This document shows, in pieces, positions 1-6,621 of a stretch of 12,298 nt of DNA; position 1 is the first letter of the stretch, and every line of letters begins with the position of its first letter. The translations under genes were made by a program, and so were the position numbers. The DNA comes from Betaproteobacteria bacterium (GTDB taxonomy: Bacteria > Pseudomonadota > Gammaproteobacteria > Burkholderiales > Methylophilaceae). The stretch lies in assembly GCA_009926035.1 (NCBI GenBank), contig RFPQ01000013.1:1-12298 (forward strand), written 5' to 3'. Below the pieces are notes generated by a model, which was given only the letters and a program-made list of their open reading frames with translations, had not been told where the DNA came from and made no database searches.

Positions 1-9
1 AATAAAAAA

Positions 10-1044
10 CTATATTAATCGCCAGGGAATTTTTCTTCCAGCATATAGCGGAATAATTGCTTCATCACCTACGGTAATTTTTTCAGGCACAACCCAATCT
101 TCTTTGATTAAATTGATTGATGATTTATTTCTTTCTAATCCGTAAAAATCAGCGCCGTAAAAACTTGCAAAGCCTTCTAATTTATCTAGCGCATTGAGCT
201 CATCAAACACTGTGGCATAGAACTCAACAGCACTTGCTGCAGAAAAAATACCTGCACAACCACAGGCATTTTCTTTTGTCGATTGTAAGTGAGGCGCACT
301 ATCGGTACCTAAAAAGAATTTTGCATTGCCTGATGAAACTGCACTTAAAAGCGCTTGTCGATGCACTTCTCTTTTTAAAACAGGTAGACAGTAATGATGT
401 GGATTGATGCCTCCTACAAACATATGATTTCTATTCAATAAGAGATGTTGTGGTGTAATCGTAGCCGCTACTTTTTTTGAGCCACTTAAAATAAAATCAG
501 TGGCATCTTTTGTAGTGATGTGTTCCAACACAATTCGCAAATTGGGAAATGTTTTATGTATTTTTAATAAATGTTGTTCAATAAATACTTTTTCTCGATC
601 AAAAATATCAATTCCTGGATCTACTACTTCACCATGTAACAAAAGGGCTACATCTAATTTTTCCATGAGCTCAAAAACATTGTAACGATCATCAATATTT
701 CTGACACCCCCATCTGAATTTGTTGTAGCGCCTGCTGGATAATATTTAATACCTACAATTTGTTTATACTCAGGAATTTTTTTAATTTCATCAAGTGAAG
801 TTTTATCTGTGAGATATAAAGTCATCAATGGTTGAAAATGACTATCACTTTTTAAAGCTTTTTTAATTCTAGATTCATATTGAATCGCTTGGTCTACTGT
901 CGTGATAGGCGGCTTTAAATTCGGCATCACAAGCGCCCTTTTAAATTGCTTTGCAGTATAAGGCGCCACTGACGACATGAGCGCGTCATCTCTTAAATGC
1001 ACATGAAAATCATCAGGGCTTGTAATCGTTAAAGTTTTAGTCAT
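10..1044 (-). CDS. pyrC: Dihydroorotase, class II (PyrC)
   Basis: Cytosolic zinc amidohydrolase that interconverts N-carbamoyl-L-aspartate and dihydroorotate, the third step of de novo pyrimidine synthesis. At 344 residues it is close to E. coli PyrC (348) and aligns nearly throughout. Visible metal and active-site elements are HVHLRD (H14, H16, R18), the carboxylated-lysine position K100 in GIKYYPAGATTNS, H137 in LLHGE, H175 in LEHITT, and D248 in GTDSAPH. The ATG at 1044 is the natural start, just ahead of the first beta strand, and the stop is TAG. The start overlaps the end of rsmI by 8 bp, so the two are probably co-transcribed and translationally coupled. Nothing looks degraded. Only nine bases follow the stop, so no terminator can be judged. 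Confidence 0.97.
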   Translation of the reverse strand: MTKTLTITSPDDFHVHLRDDALMSSVAPYTAKQFKRALVMPNLKPPITTVDQAIQYESRIKKALKSDSHFQPLMTLYLTDKTSLDEIKKIPEYKQIVGIKYYPAGATTNSDGGVRNIDDRYNVFELMEKLDVALLLHGEVVDPGIDIFDREKVFIEQHLLKIHKTFPNLRIVLEHITTKDATDFILSGSKKVAATITPQHLLLNRNHMFVGGINPHHYCLPVLKREVHRQALLSAVSSGNAKFFLGTDSAPHLQSTKENACGCAGIFSAASAVEFYATVFDELNALDKLEGFASFYGADFYGLERNKSSINLIKEDWVVPEKITVGDEAIIPLYAGRKIPWRLI

Positions 1045-1882
1045 CTTTTTTTATTTTTAAAGCTTCGTCATATAGATAATTTTTGTTGATGTTTAATATT
1101 TCGACACCTAACTTCACTGCCGCATTGGTGGGCATATGATTGAGTAATATTTTTAATATTCTATGCTGATCTTCGGTCAATAATCCTTTTTTTTCATGAT
1201 GAATGGGAGAAACCAGAATCACAAACTCACCCTTTTGAAAATTGCTATCGCTTTCAATCGTTTCTCTAACTTTTGAAATTTCACCTCGATAAATATTTTC
1301 AAATGTTTTAGTAAGTTCACGCGCCACAACAATTTCATGTCGATTACCAAAAAACTCAGCCATATCATTTAAAGTTTTAATGATACGGTGGGGTGCCTCA
1401 TAAAAAATTATAGGGCATGACTGCGCCTGAAGATTTTCAAAGACTTTCATTCTTTGGCTGCTAGTGGTCGGTAAAAACCCATAAAAATGAAAGCTTGTAT
1501 GCTCCATCCCTGAAACAGAATAAGCTGTTGTTACCGCAGAAACGCCTGGAATCGGAATAATTTCAAAACCAGCTGCCGCAACCTCTTTCACAATAATACC
1601 GCCAGGATCACTGATATTGGGAGTCCCCGCATCTGAGACTAATGCAATATGTTTTCCATCCTTTAAGTACTCAATAATTTTTTGTGCAGACGCTTTTTCA
1701 TTATGTTGATGTACTGCAAATTGTTTTTTTTCAATTGAGAAATGAGATAAAAGTCCTTGGGTATGTCTTGTATCTTCGGAGGCAATGAGATCTACTAATT
1801 TGAAGGTTTCAAGCGCTCTATAGGTGATGTCATTTAAATTGCCTATAGGGGTCGCTACTACATAAAATTTTCCACTCATCAT
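1037..1882 (-). CDS. rsmI: 16S rRNA (cytidine(1402)-2'-O)-methyltransferase RsmI
   Basis: SAM-dependent methyltransferase of the tetrapyrrole-methylase fold that 2'-O-methylates C1402 of 16S rRNA in the decoding centre. The 281-residue length is typical. Family signatures are the N-terminal YVVATPIGNLNDIT (about 7-20), SEDTRHT (about 35-41), ALVSDAGTPNISDPGG near 80-95, IPGVSAV near 112-118, and FYEAPHRI near 160-167. Family members more often read GTPGISDPG or GTPLINDPG, so the Asn after GTP is a mild variant. Two consecutive ATG codons (1882 and 1879) are possible starts and no clear Shine-Dalgarno precedes them. The gene lies head to head with the dolP-like lipoprotein and runs into pyrC. 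In many Gammaproteobacteria and Betaproteobacteria yraN and diaA sit between rsmI and dolP; they are absent here. Confidence 0.96.
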   Translation of the reverse strand: MMSGKFYVVATPIGNLNDITYRALETFKLVDLIASEDTRHTQGLLSHFSIEKKQFAVHQHNEKASAQKIIEYLKDGKHIALVSDAGTPNISDPGGIIVKEVAAAGFEIIPIPGVSAVTTAYSVSGMEHTSFHFYGFLPTTSSQRMKVFENLQAQSCPIIFYEAPHRIIKTLNDMAEFFGNRHEIVVARELTKTFENIYRGEISKVRETIESDSNFQKGEFVILVSPIHHEKKGLLTEDQHRILKILLNHMPTNAAVKLGVEILNINKNYLYDEALKIKKDD

Positions 1883-1906
1883 TAACGGCCCGGTTATCTT
1901 TAAAAC

Positions 1907-1927
1907 ACTTAAAAAGTCGTTTTAAGT
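1907..1927. repeat. Inverted repeat in rsmI/dolP divergent gap
   Basis: Perfect 8-bp inverted repeat, ACTTAAAA at 1907-1914 and TTTTAAGT at 1920-1927, around a 5-nt AGTCG loop. It sits between two divergent genes, so it is not a terminator of either. It could be a regulator-binding dyad or part of the rsmI 5' leader. The arms are AT-rich, so chance occurrence is possible. Confidence 0.4.
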
Positions 1928-1939
1928 CTCTCACTCAAG

Positions 1940-1956
1940 ATCTCTTTAAAAGAGAT
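1940..1956. promoter_or_regulatory. Palindrome overlapping dolP promoter (possible operator)
   Basis: Perfect dyad ATCTCTTT at 1940-1947 and AAAGAGAT at 1949-1956 around a single base. Its right edge shares one base with the consensus -10 hexamer at 1956-1961, so it occupies the spacer of the presumed dolP promoter. That is where a repressor would block polymerase. No cognate regulator is encoded in the window, and an operator role is inferred from position and symmetry only. Confidence 0.4.
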
Positions 1957-1961
1957 ATAAT
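1956..1961 (+). promoter_or_regulatory. Putative -10 element of dolP
   Basis: Exact TATAAT at 1956-1961, placing a transcription start near 1968 and giving a leader of about 40 nt before the ATG at 2010. No good -35 is visible 16-18 bp upstream; the best segments around 1930-1938 match TTGACA poorly. The promoter may therefore be weak or activator-dependent. A Shine-Dalgarno AAAGGA at 2000-2005 lies 4 nt before the start codon. Confidence 0.5.
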
Positions 1962-2009
1962 CATTTTGTCACATATAAATACTATGTTAATAAAAGTTTA
2001 AAGGAAAAC

Positions 2010-2579
2010 ATGCTTAAATTTATCAAATTACTTTTTATCTCATTTATCTTATTGCAACTCTTTGGCTGCCCTGCTGCGATTATTGGTGGGGGCGCTATAG
2101 GTATTGATACAGCTGCGGATCGAAGAACCCCAGGGATTATTACAGAAGATACAACGATTGAATTAAAAGCGTTTGGTGCAATACAAAACTTTAAAGAAGA
2201 AGTTAGTTCAAGTGTTATAAGTTATAACGGCCATGTTCTCATCGTTGGGCAAGTACAAAATCAAGAAGTTAAAACAAAGATCGAAAATAAAGTGAAAGAA
2301 ATCACGAATGTAAAATCTGTAACTAACGAATTAACGCTGGATCCCATTGCTTCTATTTCCGCTCGCGCAGAGGATGCACTAATTACCTCTAGTGTGAAGG
2401 CACGTTTCTTTAAAGAAAACAAAGTCTCACCTTTCCATGTCAAAGTTATCACGGAAAATAAAGTAGTTTATCTCATGGGGATCTTGACCGAGAAGGAAGC
2501 TGAAGAGGCTGAAAACATTGCCAAAAATACAAATAAAGTCACTAAAGTCGTTAAATTATTTGAATACATCAAGAAATAA
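2010..2579 (+). CDS. dolP: Dual-BON-domain outer membrane lipoprotein, DolP (YraP) family
   Basis: Predicted lipoprotein of 189 residues. An N-terminal signal peptide with a Lys-containing n-region and hydrophobic core ends in LFGC, with lipidated Cys20. Phe at the -2 position is unusual for a lipobox, but the rest fits. Residue 21 is Pro rather than Asp, which favours sorting to the outer membrane. Two BON domains follow: about 46-112, containing the NGHVLIVGQVQ strand, and about 122-188, beginning SARAEDALITSSVKARFF and containing NKVVYLMGILTEKEAEEAENI. The Gly-rich, Ala-rich stretch after the lipid Cys leading to DTAADRRTPG is characteristic of proteobacterial DolP/YraP. In E. coli DolP binds anionic phospholipid and supports outer-membrane integrity; the same role is inferred here. 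Start choice is supported by the Shine-Dalgarno AAAGGA just upstream. Confidence 0.9.
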   Translation: MLKFIKLLFISFILLQLFGCPAAIIGGGAIGIDTAADRRTPGIITEDTTIELKAFGAIQNFKEEVSSSVISYNGHVLIVGQVQNQEVKTKIENKVKEITNVKSVTNELTLDPIASISARAEDALITSSVKARFFKENKVSPFHVKVITENKVVYLMGILTEKEAEEAENIAKNTNKVTKVVKLFEYIKK

Positions 2580-2626
2580 ATCAATCAGTCTTGTAACTTA
2601 ACTTATTGAAAATAAACAACTATTAA

Positions 2627-2664
2627 AAGGCTTAAGACCCCAGCGAATAGGGGTCTTAGGTCTT
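2627..2664 (+). terminator. Long hairpin after dolP, likely terminator
   Basis: A 15-bp stem (arms 2627-2641 and 2650-2664, two G-U pairs) with an 8-nt loop AGCGAATA. The inner nine pairs, TAAGACCCC with GGGGTCTTA, are perfect and GC-anchored. The downstream tract is only moderately T-rich (TTATTTGATTT), so it may be a weak intrinsic terminator, an mRNA 3'-end stabiliser, or an element aided by Rho. It separates dolP from the trxA promoter. Confidence 0.65.
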
Positions 2665-2666
2665 AT

Positions 2667-2694
2667 TTGATTTAATTGAAGATGTTGCTATAAT
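2667..2694 (+). promoter_or_regulatory. Promoter of trxA-rho
   Basis: TTGATT at 2667-2672 (4 of 6 to the -35 consensus), a 16-bp spacer, and a perfect extended -10 TGCTATAAT (TGC at 2686-2688, TATAAT at 2689-2694). It starts two bases after the preceding hairpin. Predicted transcription start is near 2701, giving a leader of about 100 nt before trxA. This is the best sigma-70 promoter in the window. Confidence 0.7.
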
Positions 2695-2799
2695 GATTTT
2701 CATAGCTTTTCAAAACACTCAAGTTAGTTCTAAATCCCAAAACAAATTGCCCGCAACATTAGCTAGCTTAATTACAGATTTAATTCATTAGAGGTCATC

Positions 2800-3126
2800 A
2801 TGAGTAAAAATATTATCCATTTATCAGATGCAACATTCGAAACCGAAGTGCTTCAATCTACCATGCCTGTTCTTGTCGACTATTGGGCAGAATGGTGTGG
2901 GCCTTGCAAAATGATTGCGCCAATCCTTGATGAAATATGTAAAGACTACGACGGCAAATTAAAGATTGCTAAACTGAATATTGATGAGAATGCTCAAACA
3001 CCAGCTAAGTTTGGCATAAGAGGCATTCCTACTCTAATGATTTTTAAAAATGGTAATGTCGAAGCGACTAAAGTTGGTGCCTTATCAAAATCCCAATTAA
3101 CCACATTTATCGATAGTAACATCTAA
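2800..3126 (+). CDS. trxA: Thioredoxin 1
   Basis: Cytoplasmic protein-disulfide reductase that is recycled by NADPH and thioredoxin reductase and donates electrons to targets such as ribonucleotide reductase. At 108 residues it matches the classic single-domain family. The active site is WCGPC with C33 and C36, the buried Asp is D27 in VDYWAEW, and the cis-proline is P77 in [12 protein letters not shown] third cysteine, C47, lies in the helix after the active site; E. coli TrxA has only two. The Shine-Dalgarno GAGG at 2791-2794 fixes the start. It lies directly upstream of rho on the same strand with no terminator between, the arrangement also found in E. coli, so the two are likely co-transcribed. 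Confidence 0.97.
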   Translation: MSKNIIHLSDATFETEVLQSTMPVLVDYWAEWCGPCKMIAPILDEICKDYDGKLKIAKLNIDENAQTPAKFGIRGIPTLMIFKNGNVEATKVGALSKSQLTTFIDSNI

Positions 3127-3183
3127 AGCTAATACCCCTCCATAAAAATCCCTCAACGTAACACTAATCGGAAAACCCCAAAC
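3127..3183 (+). promoter_or_regulatory. C-rich, G-poor rho leader (candidate rut site)
   Basis: The 57 nt between trxA and rho hold 20 C and only 4 G, with several pyrimidine-C clusters (ACCCCTCC, TCCCTC, ACCCC) and no obvious stable hairpin. Rho loads on exactly such unstructured C-over-G RNA, and rho genes are autoregulated in E. coli by attenuation in the leader. The skew is seen directly; the rut function is inferred. The ribosome-binding site for rho here is weak (GGAA around 3170-3174, roughly 9 nt from the ATG). Confidence 0.4.
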
Positions 3184-4443
3184 ATGCATTTATCTGAATT
3201 AAAACACCTCCCCATTGCACAACTCGTTGAAATGGCGATCACGGACGAAATCGAAAATGCGAGCCGTATGAGAAAGCAAGATTTGATCTTCGCGATCTTA
3301 AAAAATAAAGCAAAAAAAGGGGACAGTATTTTTGGAGACGGGACTTTAGAGGTGCTTCAAGATGGCTTTGGATTCTTAAGATCACCAGATACTTCATACC
3401 TAGCAGGTCCTGATGATATTTATGTATCACCCTCACAAATTCGCCGCTTCAATCTTCATACAGGCGACACAATTCAAGGTGAAATTAGAACACCTAAGGA
3501 TGGTGAGCGTTACTTTGCACTGGTCAAAGTTGATCAGGTAAATAACGAAGCGCCAGAAAATACAAAACACAAAATTCTCTTTGAAAACTTAACTCCTCTT
3601 TTCCCAACCATACCTCTTACACTAGAAAGAGATATCAATGGCGAAGAAAATATTACAAGCCGTGTGATCGATATGATCGCACCTATTGGAAAAGGCCAAC
3701 GCGGTTTGATTGTAGCGAGCCCCAAGAGCGGTAAGACTGTCATGATGCAAAATATTGCGCATGCGATTACTGCGAATCATCCTGATGTTTCTTTGATTGT
3801 GCTTCTGATTGACGAAAGACCAGAAGAAGTGACTGAAATGACAAGGTCTGTGAAAGGTGAAGTTGTTGCATCTACATTTGATGAGCCAGCAACACGTCAC
3901 GTTCAAGTCGCTGAAATGGTACTTGAAAAAGCGAAGCGTCTTGTTGAGCATAAAAAAGATGTGGTTATTCTTTTAGATTCTATTACAAGGTTAGCGAGAG
4001 CTTACAACACAGTTATTCCCTCATCTGGTAAGGTGCTCACGGGCGGTGTCGATGCTAATGCGCTTCAAAAACCAAAACGTTTCTTTGGTGCAGCACGTAA
4101 TATTGAAGAAGGCGGCTCACTCACCATCTTAGCCACTGCCCTTATTGATACAGGCTCTCGTATGGATGATGTGATTTACGAAGAATTTAAGGGTACGGGT
4201 AATATGGAAATTCACTTAGATCGTAAAATGGCTGAAAAACGACTCTACCCTGCAATTAATGTGAATAAATCAGGCACCCGTAAGGAAGAACTACTTATTC
4301 CTAAAGATAATTTACAGAAAATCTGGGTACTTAGAAAACTTCTACATCCAATGGATGACTTGGAGGCGATGGAATTCTTATTGGATAAGATTAAAGCCAC
4401 TAAAAATAACAATGACTTCTTTGACAGTATGCGAAGAGGTTAA
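3184..4443 (+). CDS. rho: Transcription termination factor Rho
   Basis: Hexameric RNA-dependent ATPase/translocase that loads on C-rich nascent RNA and releases it from RNA polymerase. The 419 residues equal E. coli Rho and align almost without gaps. In order: N-terminal Rho helical domain (1-45), cold-shock-like primary RNA-binding domain with RNP1 GFGFLRS (61-67) and [19 protein letters not shown], Walker A ASPKSGKT (178-185), the [13 protein letters not shown] segment (207-219), Walker B VILLD (261-265), the Q-loop region [12 protein letters not shown] (283-294), and the R-loop region around DTGSRMD (322-328). The Walker A reads A-S-P-K-S-G-K-T where E. coli has A-P-P-K-A-G-K-T, so residue 179 is Ser. 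R326 replaces the E. coli Lys. Both look tolerable. It follows trxA by 57 nt and is probably on the same transcript. Confidence 0.98.
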   Translation: MHLSELKHLPIAQLVEMAITDEIENASRMRKQDLIFAILKNKAKKGDSIFGDGTLEVLQDGFGFLRSPDTSYLAGPDDIYVSPSQIRRFNLHTGDTIQGEIRTPKDGERYFALVKVDQVNNEAPENTKHKILFENLTPLFPTIPLTLERDINGEENITSRVIDMIAPIGKGQRGLIVASPKSGKTVMMQNIAHAITANHPDVSLIVLLIDERPEEVTEMTRSVKGEVVASTFDEPATRHVQVAEMVLEKAKRLVEHKKDVVILLDSITRLARAYNTVIPSSGKVLTGGVDANALQKPKRFFGAARNIEEGGSLTILATALIDTGSRMDDVIYEEFKGTGNMEIHLDRKMAEKRLYPAINVNKSGTRKEELLIPKDNLQKIWVLRKLLHPMDDLEAMEFLLDKIKATKNNNDFFDSMRRG

Positions 4444-4456
4444 GGCGTAAAATTGA

Positions 4457-4485
4457 TTGATTTTTAGTCCTAAATCATTGATAAT
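4457..4485 (+). promoter_or_regulatory. Promoter of rpmE
   Basis: TTGATT at 4457-4462, a 17-bp spacer, and GATAAT at 4480-4485 (5 of 6 to the -10 consensus). The -35 hexamer is identical to that proposed for trxA. Predicted start is near 4492, giving a short leader that carries a TGGA Shine-Dalgarno at 4507-4510 before the ATG at 4517. This would let L31 be expressed independently of rho. Confidence 0.55.
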
Positions 4486-4516
4486 GCGCATCTATTGAAC
4501 GAAAGTTGGAAAAATT

Positions 4517-4717
4517 ATGAAAGCTGATACACACCCAAATTACCCTGAAATCAATATCACATGTAGCTGTGGTAATAAATTCAAGACACATTCAACTGTT
4601 GGACGTGATATGAACATTGAAGTTTGCTCACAATGTCATCCTTTCTATACAGGCAAACAAAAGATTTTAGACACTGCAGGCCGTGTTGAGAAATTCAAAC
4701 AAAAATATGGCATGTAA
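4517..4717 (+). CDS. rpmE: 50S ribosomal protein L31, zinc-binding form
   Basis: Ribosomal protein bL31, which bridges the large and small subunits at the central protuberance. The 66-residue sequence carries the four zinc-binding cysteines of the C+ paralogue, C16 and C18 in CSCGNKF and C37 and C40 in CSQCHPF, followed by [23 protein letters not shown], which closely tracks E. coli RpmE. C+ L31 proteins serve as a zinc reserve and are replaced by the cysteine-less YkgM/RpmE2 form under zinc starvation in some bacteria; no such paralogue is in this window. The gene has its own promoter in the rho-rpmE gap and ends in a strong intrinsic terminator, so it is probably a separate transcription unit that can also receive read-through from rho. 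Confidence 0.97.
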   Translation: MKADTHPNYPEINITCSCGNKFKTHSTVGRDMNIEVCSQCHPFYTGKQKILDTAGRVEKFKQKYGM

Positions 4718-4734
4718 GGATTCATTCTTATATC

Positions 4735-4763
4735 AAAAGGCAGCATAGGCTGCCTTTTTTTTT
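4735..4763 (+). terminator. Intrinsic terminator of rpmE
   Basis: AAAAGGCAGC at 4735-4744, loop ATAG, and GCTGCCTTTT at 4749-4758 form a perfect 10-bp stem, and the T run extends to 4763. This is a textbook Rho-independent terminator on the plus strand. It ends only 7 bases before the next annotated ATG at 4771. Confidence 0.92.
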
Positions 4764-4770
4764 ATAAATT

Positions 4771-6402
4771 ATGCGATTTCAACTCGAACATGATTGGCAA
4801 GATAATATGGCTACTCCCCGCAGCCGATTGGGCGAGCGGGCCAAAATTCATTCTTTCGTTGTGTTATGTTTGATCTGGGTATTTGCAGGACTTTTTGGTC
4901 ATGCGCCATGGAAAGGCTATGAAACTCAAAGTATTAGTGCGATTCATGCTGTATTGAATGGTCATATATTAGCACCTCTCGCAGCAAGTGAGGATTCGCT
5001 TACCCATCCCCCTTTTTACTATTGGACTGGGGCTATCCTTGGTAAACTTTTCATACCCTTAATATCTCTCCATGATGCCAGCCGCCTCATCAATGCTTTA
5101 TGGATGGGGCTTACTATTTTAATGGTCGGTATGGTGAATCGAGAATTATGGGGTATCGGTTTTGGAAGACAAGCAGCACTTATTTTTATAGGTTCTGTCG
5201 GCCTCATCTTTAATGTACATACATTAATGCCTGGTATTGCAACATTAACAGGTCTCACCATGGGCTTTTATGGATTGGCTCTTTCCAAAAGACGTCCTTT
5301 CAGATCGGCCATACTTTTAGGAGCGGGTTTAGGATTAAGCTTTTTATCAGGAGGTGTCGTACCACTTCTTGTCCTCATTTTTTCAGCGCTTCTTCTACCA
5401 GTATGTTTTGAAATATGGCGAACAAGACGTTATGGTCTTGTTTTGAGCTTAAGTCTGCTCGTGAGCTTACCTTTTTTAACCATATGGCCAACACTTCTCT
5501 GGTGGTACCATCACGACATATTTATGAAATGGATAAATAGCTTCCATTTATTTCAAACACAAAATTATATTTTTTATATCAAAAATCTTTCCTGGTTTGC
5601 TTGGCCAGCTCTTCCTTTAGCCATTTGGGGTTTGTGGAAATTCAAACATCAAATGTGGTCACAAGCTAAATTTCAATTATCCATTATTTTTTTTATATCT
5701 ACATTTATCATCACAGCTTCTTATGCAAAAACAAATCAGGCACTCTTGATGCCGTTTCTGATTCCGCTATCCACTATTGCGGCAGGAAGTGTTGAGACTT
5801 TAAGAAGGGGTGCTGCGAGTGCATTGAACTGGTTTGGCATTATTTTATTTTCAACCCTCCTCTTTCTTATTTGGCTTGGATGGAATGCAATGCTCACAGG
5901 CTACCCACAAAAAACCTATGAACGTATGCAATTTTTAGCACAAACGAATGAATCTCATTTCAATATCTTTATTTTAATCATTGCAATTCTACTGACATTG
6001 ATTTGGATTTTCTCTATGATTAAAACAAGGATTACAAATCGCTCATGTACAACCAATTGGTCAATTGGTCTCACAATGAGCTGGGCTCTTCTGATGGCTT
6101 TATGGCTTCCATGGATTAATCACAAAAAAGACTTTAGTCCACTCTTTTTATCTATGGAAAAAGTCATCCAAGATAAATCTTGTCTTACCACACACAACAT
6201 AAATGACGCACAAATTGATTTGATTGATTATTATTTAAATATCAAAGCCACCAGAGAAGGTGACCGAAGTAATTGTCATTACTTACTTGTGTATCAATTA
6301 CACAAAAAAGATCTTCCACCGATGAGTGAAAATTGGAAATTAGTTTGGAGTGGAAAACAACCTGGCGATAAAAATAATTACAAACTATTCTATAAAGAAT
6401 AA
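4771..6402 (+). CDS. Family 39 (ArnT/PMT-like) membrane glycosyltransferase
   Basis: Polytopic inner-membrane protein of about 543 residues with roughly 11-13 hydrophobic segments, for example about 28-44, 108-124, 180-210, 221-246, 301-317, 353-371, 397-417 and 431-448. GT-C signs are the first periplasmic loop after TM1 with GHAPWKGYETQ (E51 at the position of the usual acidic catalytic pair), then THPPFYYW (78-85), matching the xPPxxYW motif of PMT_2/ArnT proteins. Such enzymes move a sugar from a polyprenyl-phosphate donor to lipid A, protein or another envelope acceptor; donor and acceptor cannot be inferred. A soluble C-terminal tail (about 451-543) with Cys471 and Cys502 is probably periplasmic. 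The ATG at 4771 has no Shine-Dalgarno and nearly abuts a terminator. The ATG at 4807 (residue 13, beginning MATPRSRLGERAK) is a credible alternative start. Confidence 0.8.
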   Translation: MRFQLEHDWQDNMATPRSRLGERAKIHSFVVLCLIWVFAGLFGHAPWKGYETQSISAIHAVLNGHILAPLAASEDSLTHPPFYYWTGAILGKLFIPLISLHDASRLINALWMGLTILMVGMVNRELWGIGFGRQAALIFIGSVGLIFNVHTLMPGIATLTGLTMGFYGLALSKRRPFRSAILLGAGLGLSFLSGGVVPLLVLIFSALLLPVCFEIWRTRRYGLVLSLSLLVSLPFLTIWPTLLWWYHHDIFMKWINSFHLFQTQNYIFYIKNLSWFAWPALPLAIWGLWKFKHQMWSQAKFQLSIIFFISTFIITASYAKTNQALLMPFLIPLSTIAAGSVETLRRGAASALNWFGIILFSTLLFLIWLGWNAMLTGYPQKTYERMQFLAQTNESHFNIFILIIAILLTLIWIFSMIKTRITNRSCTTNWSIGLTMSWALLMALWLPWINHKKDFSPLFLSMEKVIQDKSCLTTHNINDAQIDLIDYYLNIKATREGDRSNCHYLLVYQLHKKDLPPMSENWKLVWSGKQPGDKNNYKLFYKE

Positions 6403-6406
6403 AAAC

Positions 6407-6619
6407 TCAAAGATACTTTTTGATCGCATCGATCACAATCACCTCTATACCTTTACCCGCATCTTTTACAACGTGTTCTTTAATTTGATTACGCATAGGT
6501 GGCGCCCAGAATTTCTTTAAATGATTTGCAATCTCTTCTTTGGCTTTTTCTTGATCCGGATAGGATTTAAAAAAAAAGCCGATCTGATTAGCCATGGTAA
6601 CAAGTTGATCAATATTCAT
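6407..6619 (-). CDS. fdsD: NAD-dependent formate dehydrogenase delta subunit FdsD
   Basis: Small 70-residue soluble protein and the last gene of the fds operon. Family features are DQLVTMANQIGFFFKSYPD at 4-22, where this family usually shows a MANQIG-FF pattern, and HLKKFWAPPMRNQI at 33-46. Relatives typically have FWDPRMR; here the Asp and first Arg are replaced by Ala and Pro. It has no cysteines, so it binds no Fe-S cluster. In related bacteria FdsD is needed for a fully active complex and is thought to act in assembly or as a stabilising subunit. It starts 2 nt after the fdhD/fdsC stop, which indicates translational coupling. Its stop lies 4 bp from the end of the convergent glycosyltransferase gene, with no terminator visible. 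Confidence 0.88.
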   Translation of the reverse strand: MNIDQLVTMANQIGFFFKSYPDQEKAKEEIANHLKKFWAPPMRNQIKEHVVKDAGKGIEVIVIDAIKKYL

Positions 6620-6621
6620 AA

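Noticed and set aside
2761..2768. Perfect palindrome AGCTAGCT in the trxA leader
   Set aside because: Only 8 bp with no extension of symmetry on either side; expected by chance.
3239..3951. Minus-strand open frames inside rho (65-109 codons)
   Set aside because: Antisense to a near-invariant gene, with no plausible start signal or protein features.
4458..4478. Imperfect inverted repeat between rho and rpmE as a rho terminator
   Set aside because: The stem is short with a bulge and a 2-nt loop, has no T run, and lies between the -35 and -10 of the rpmE promoter.
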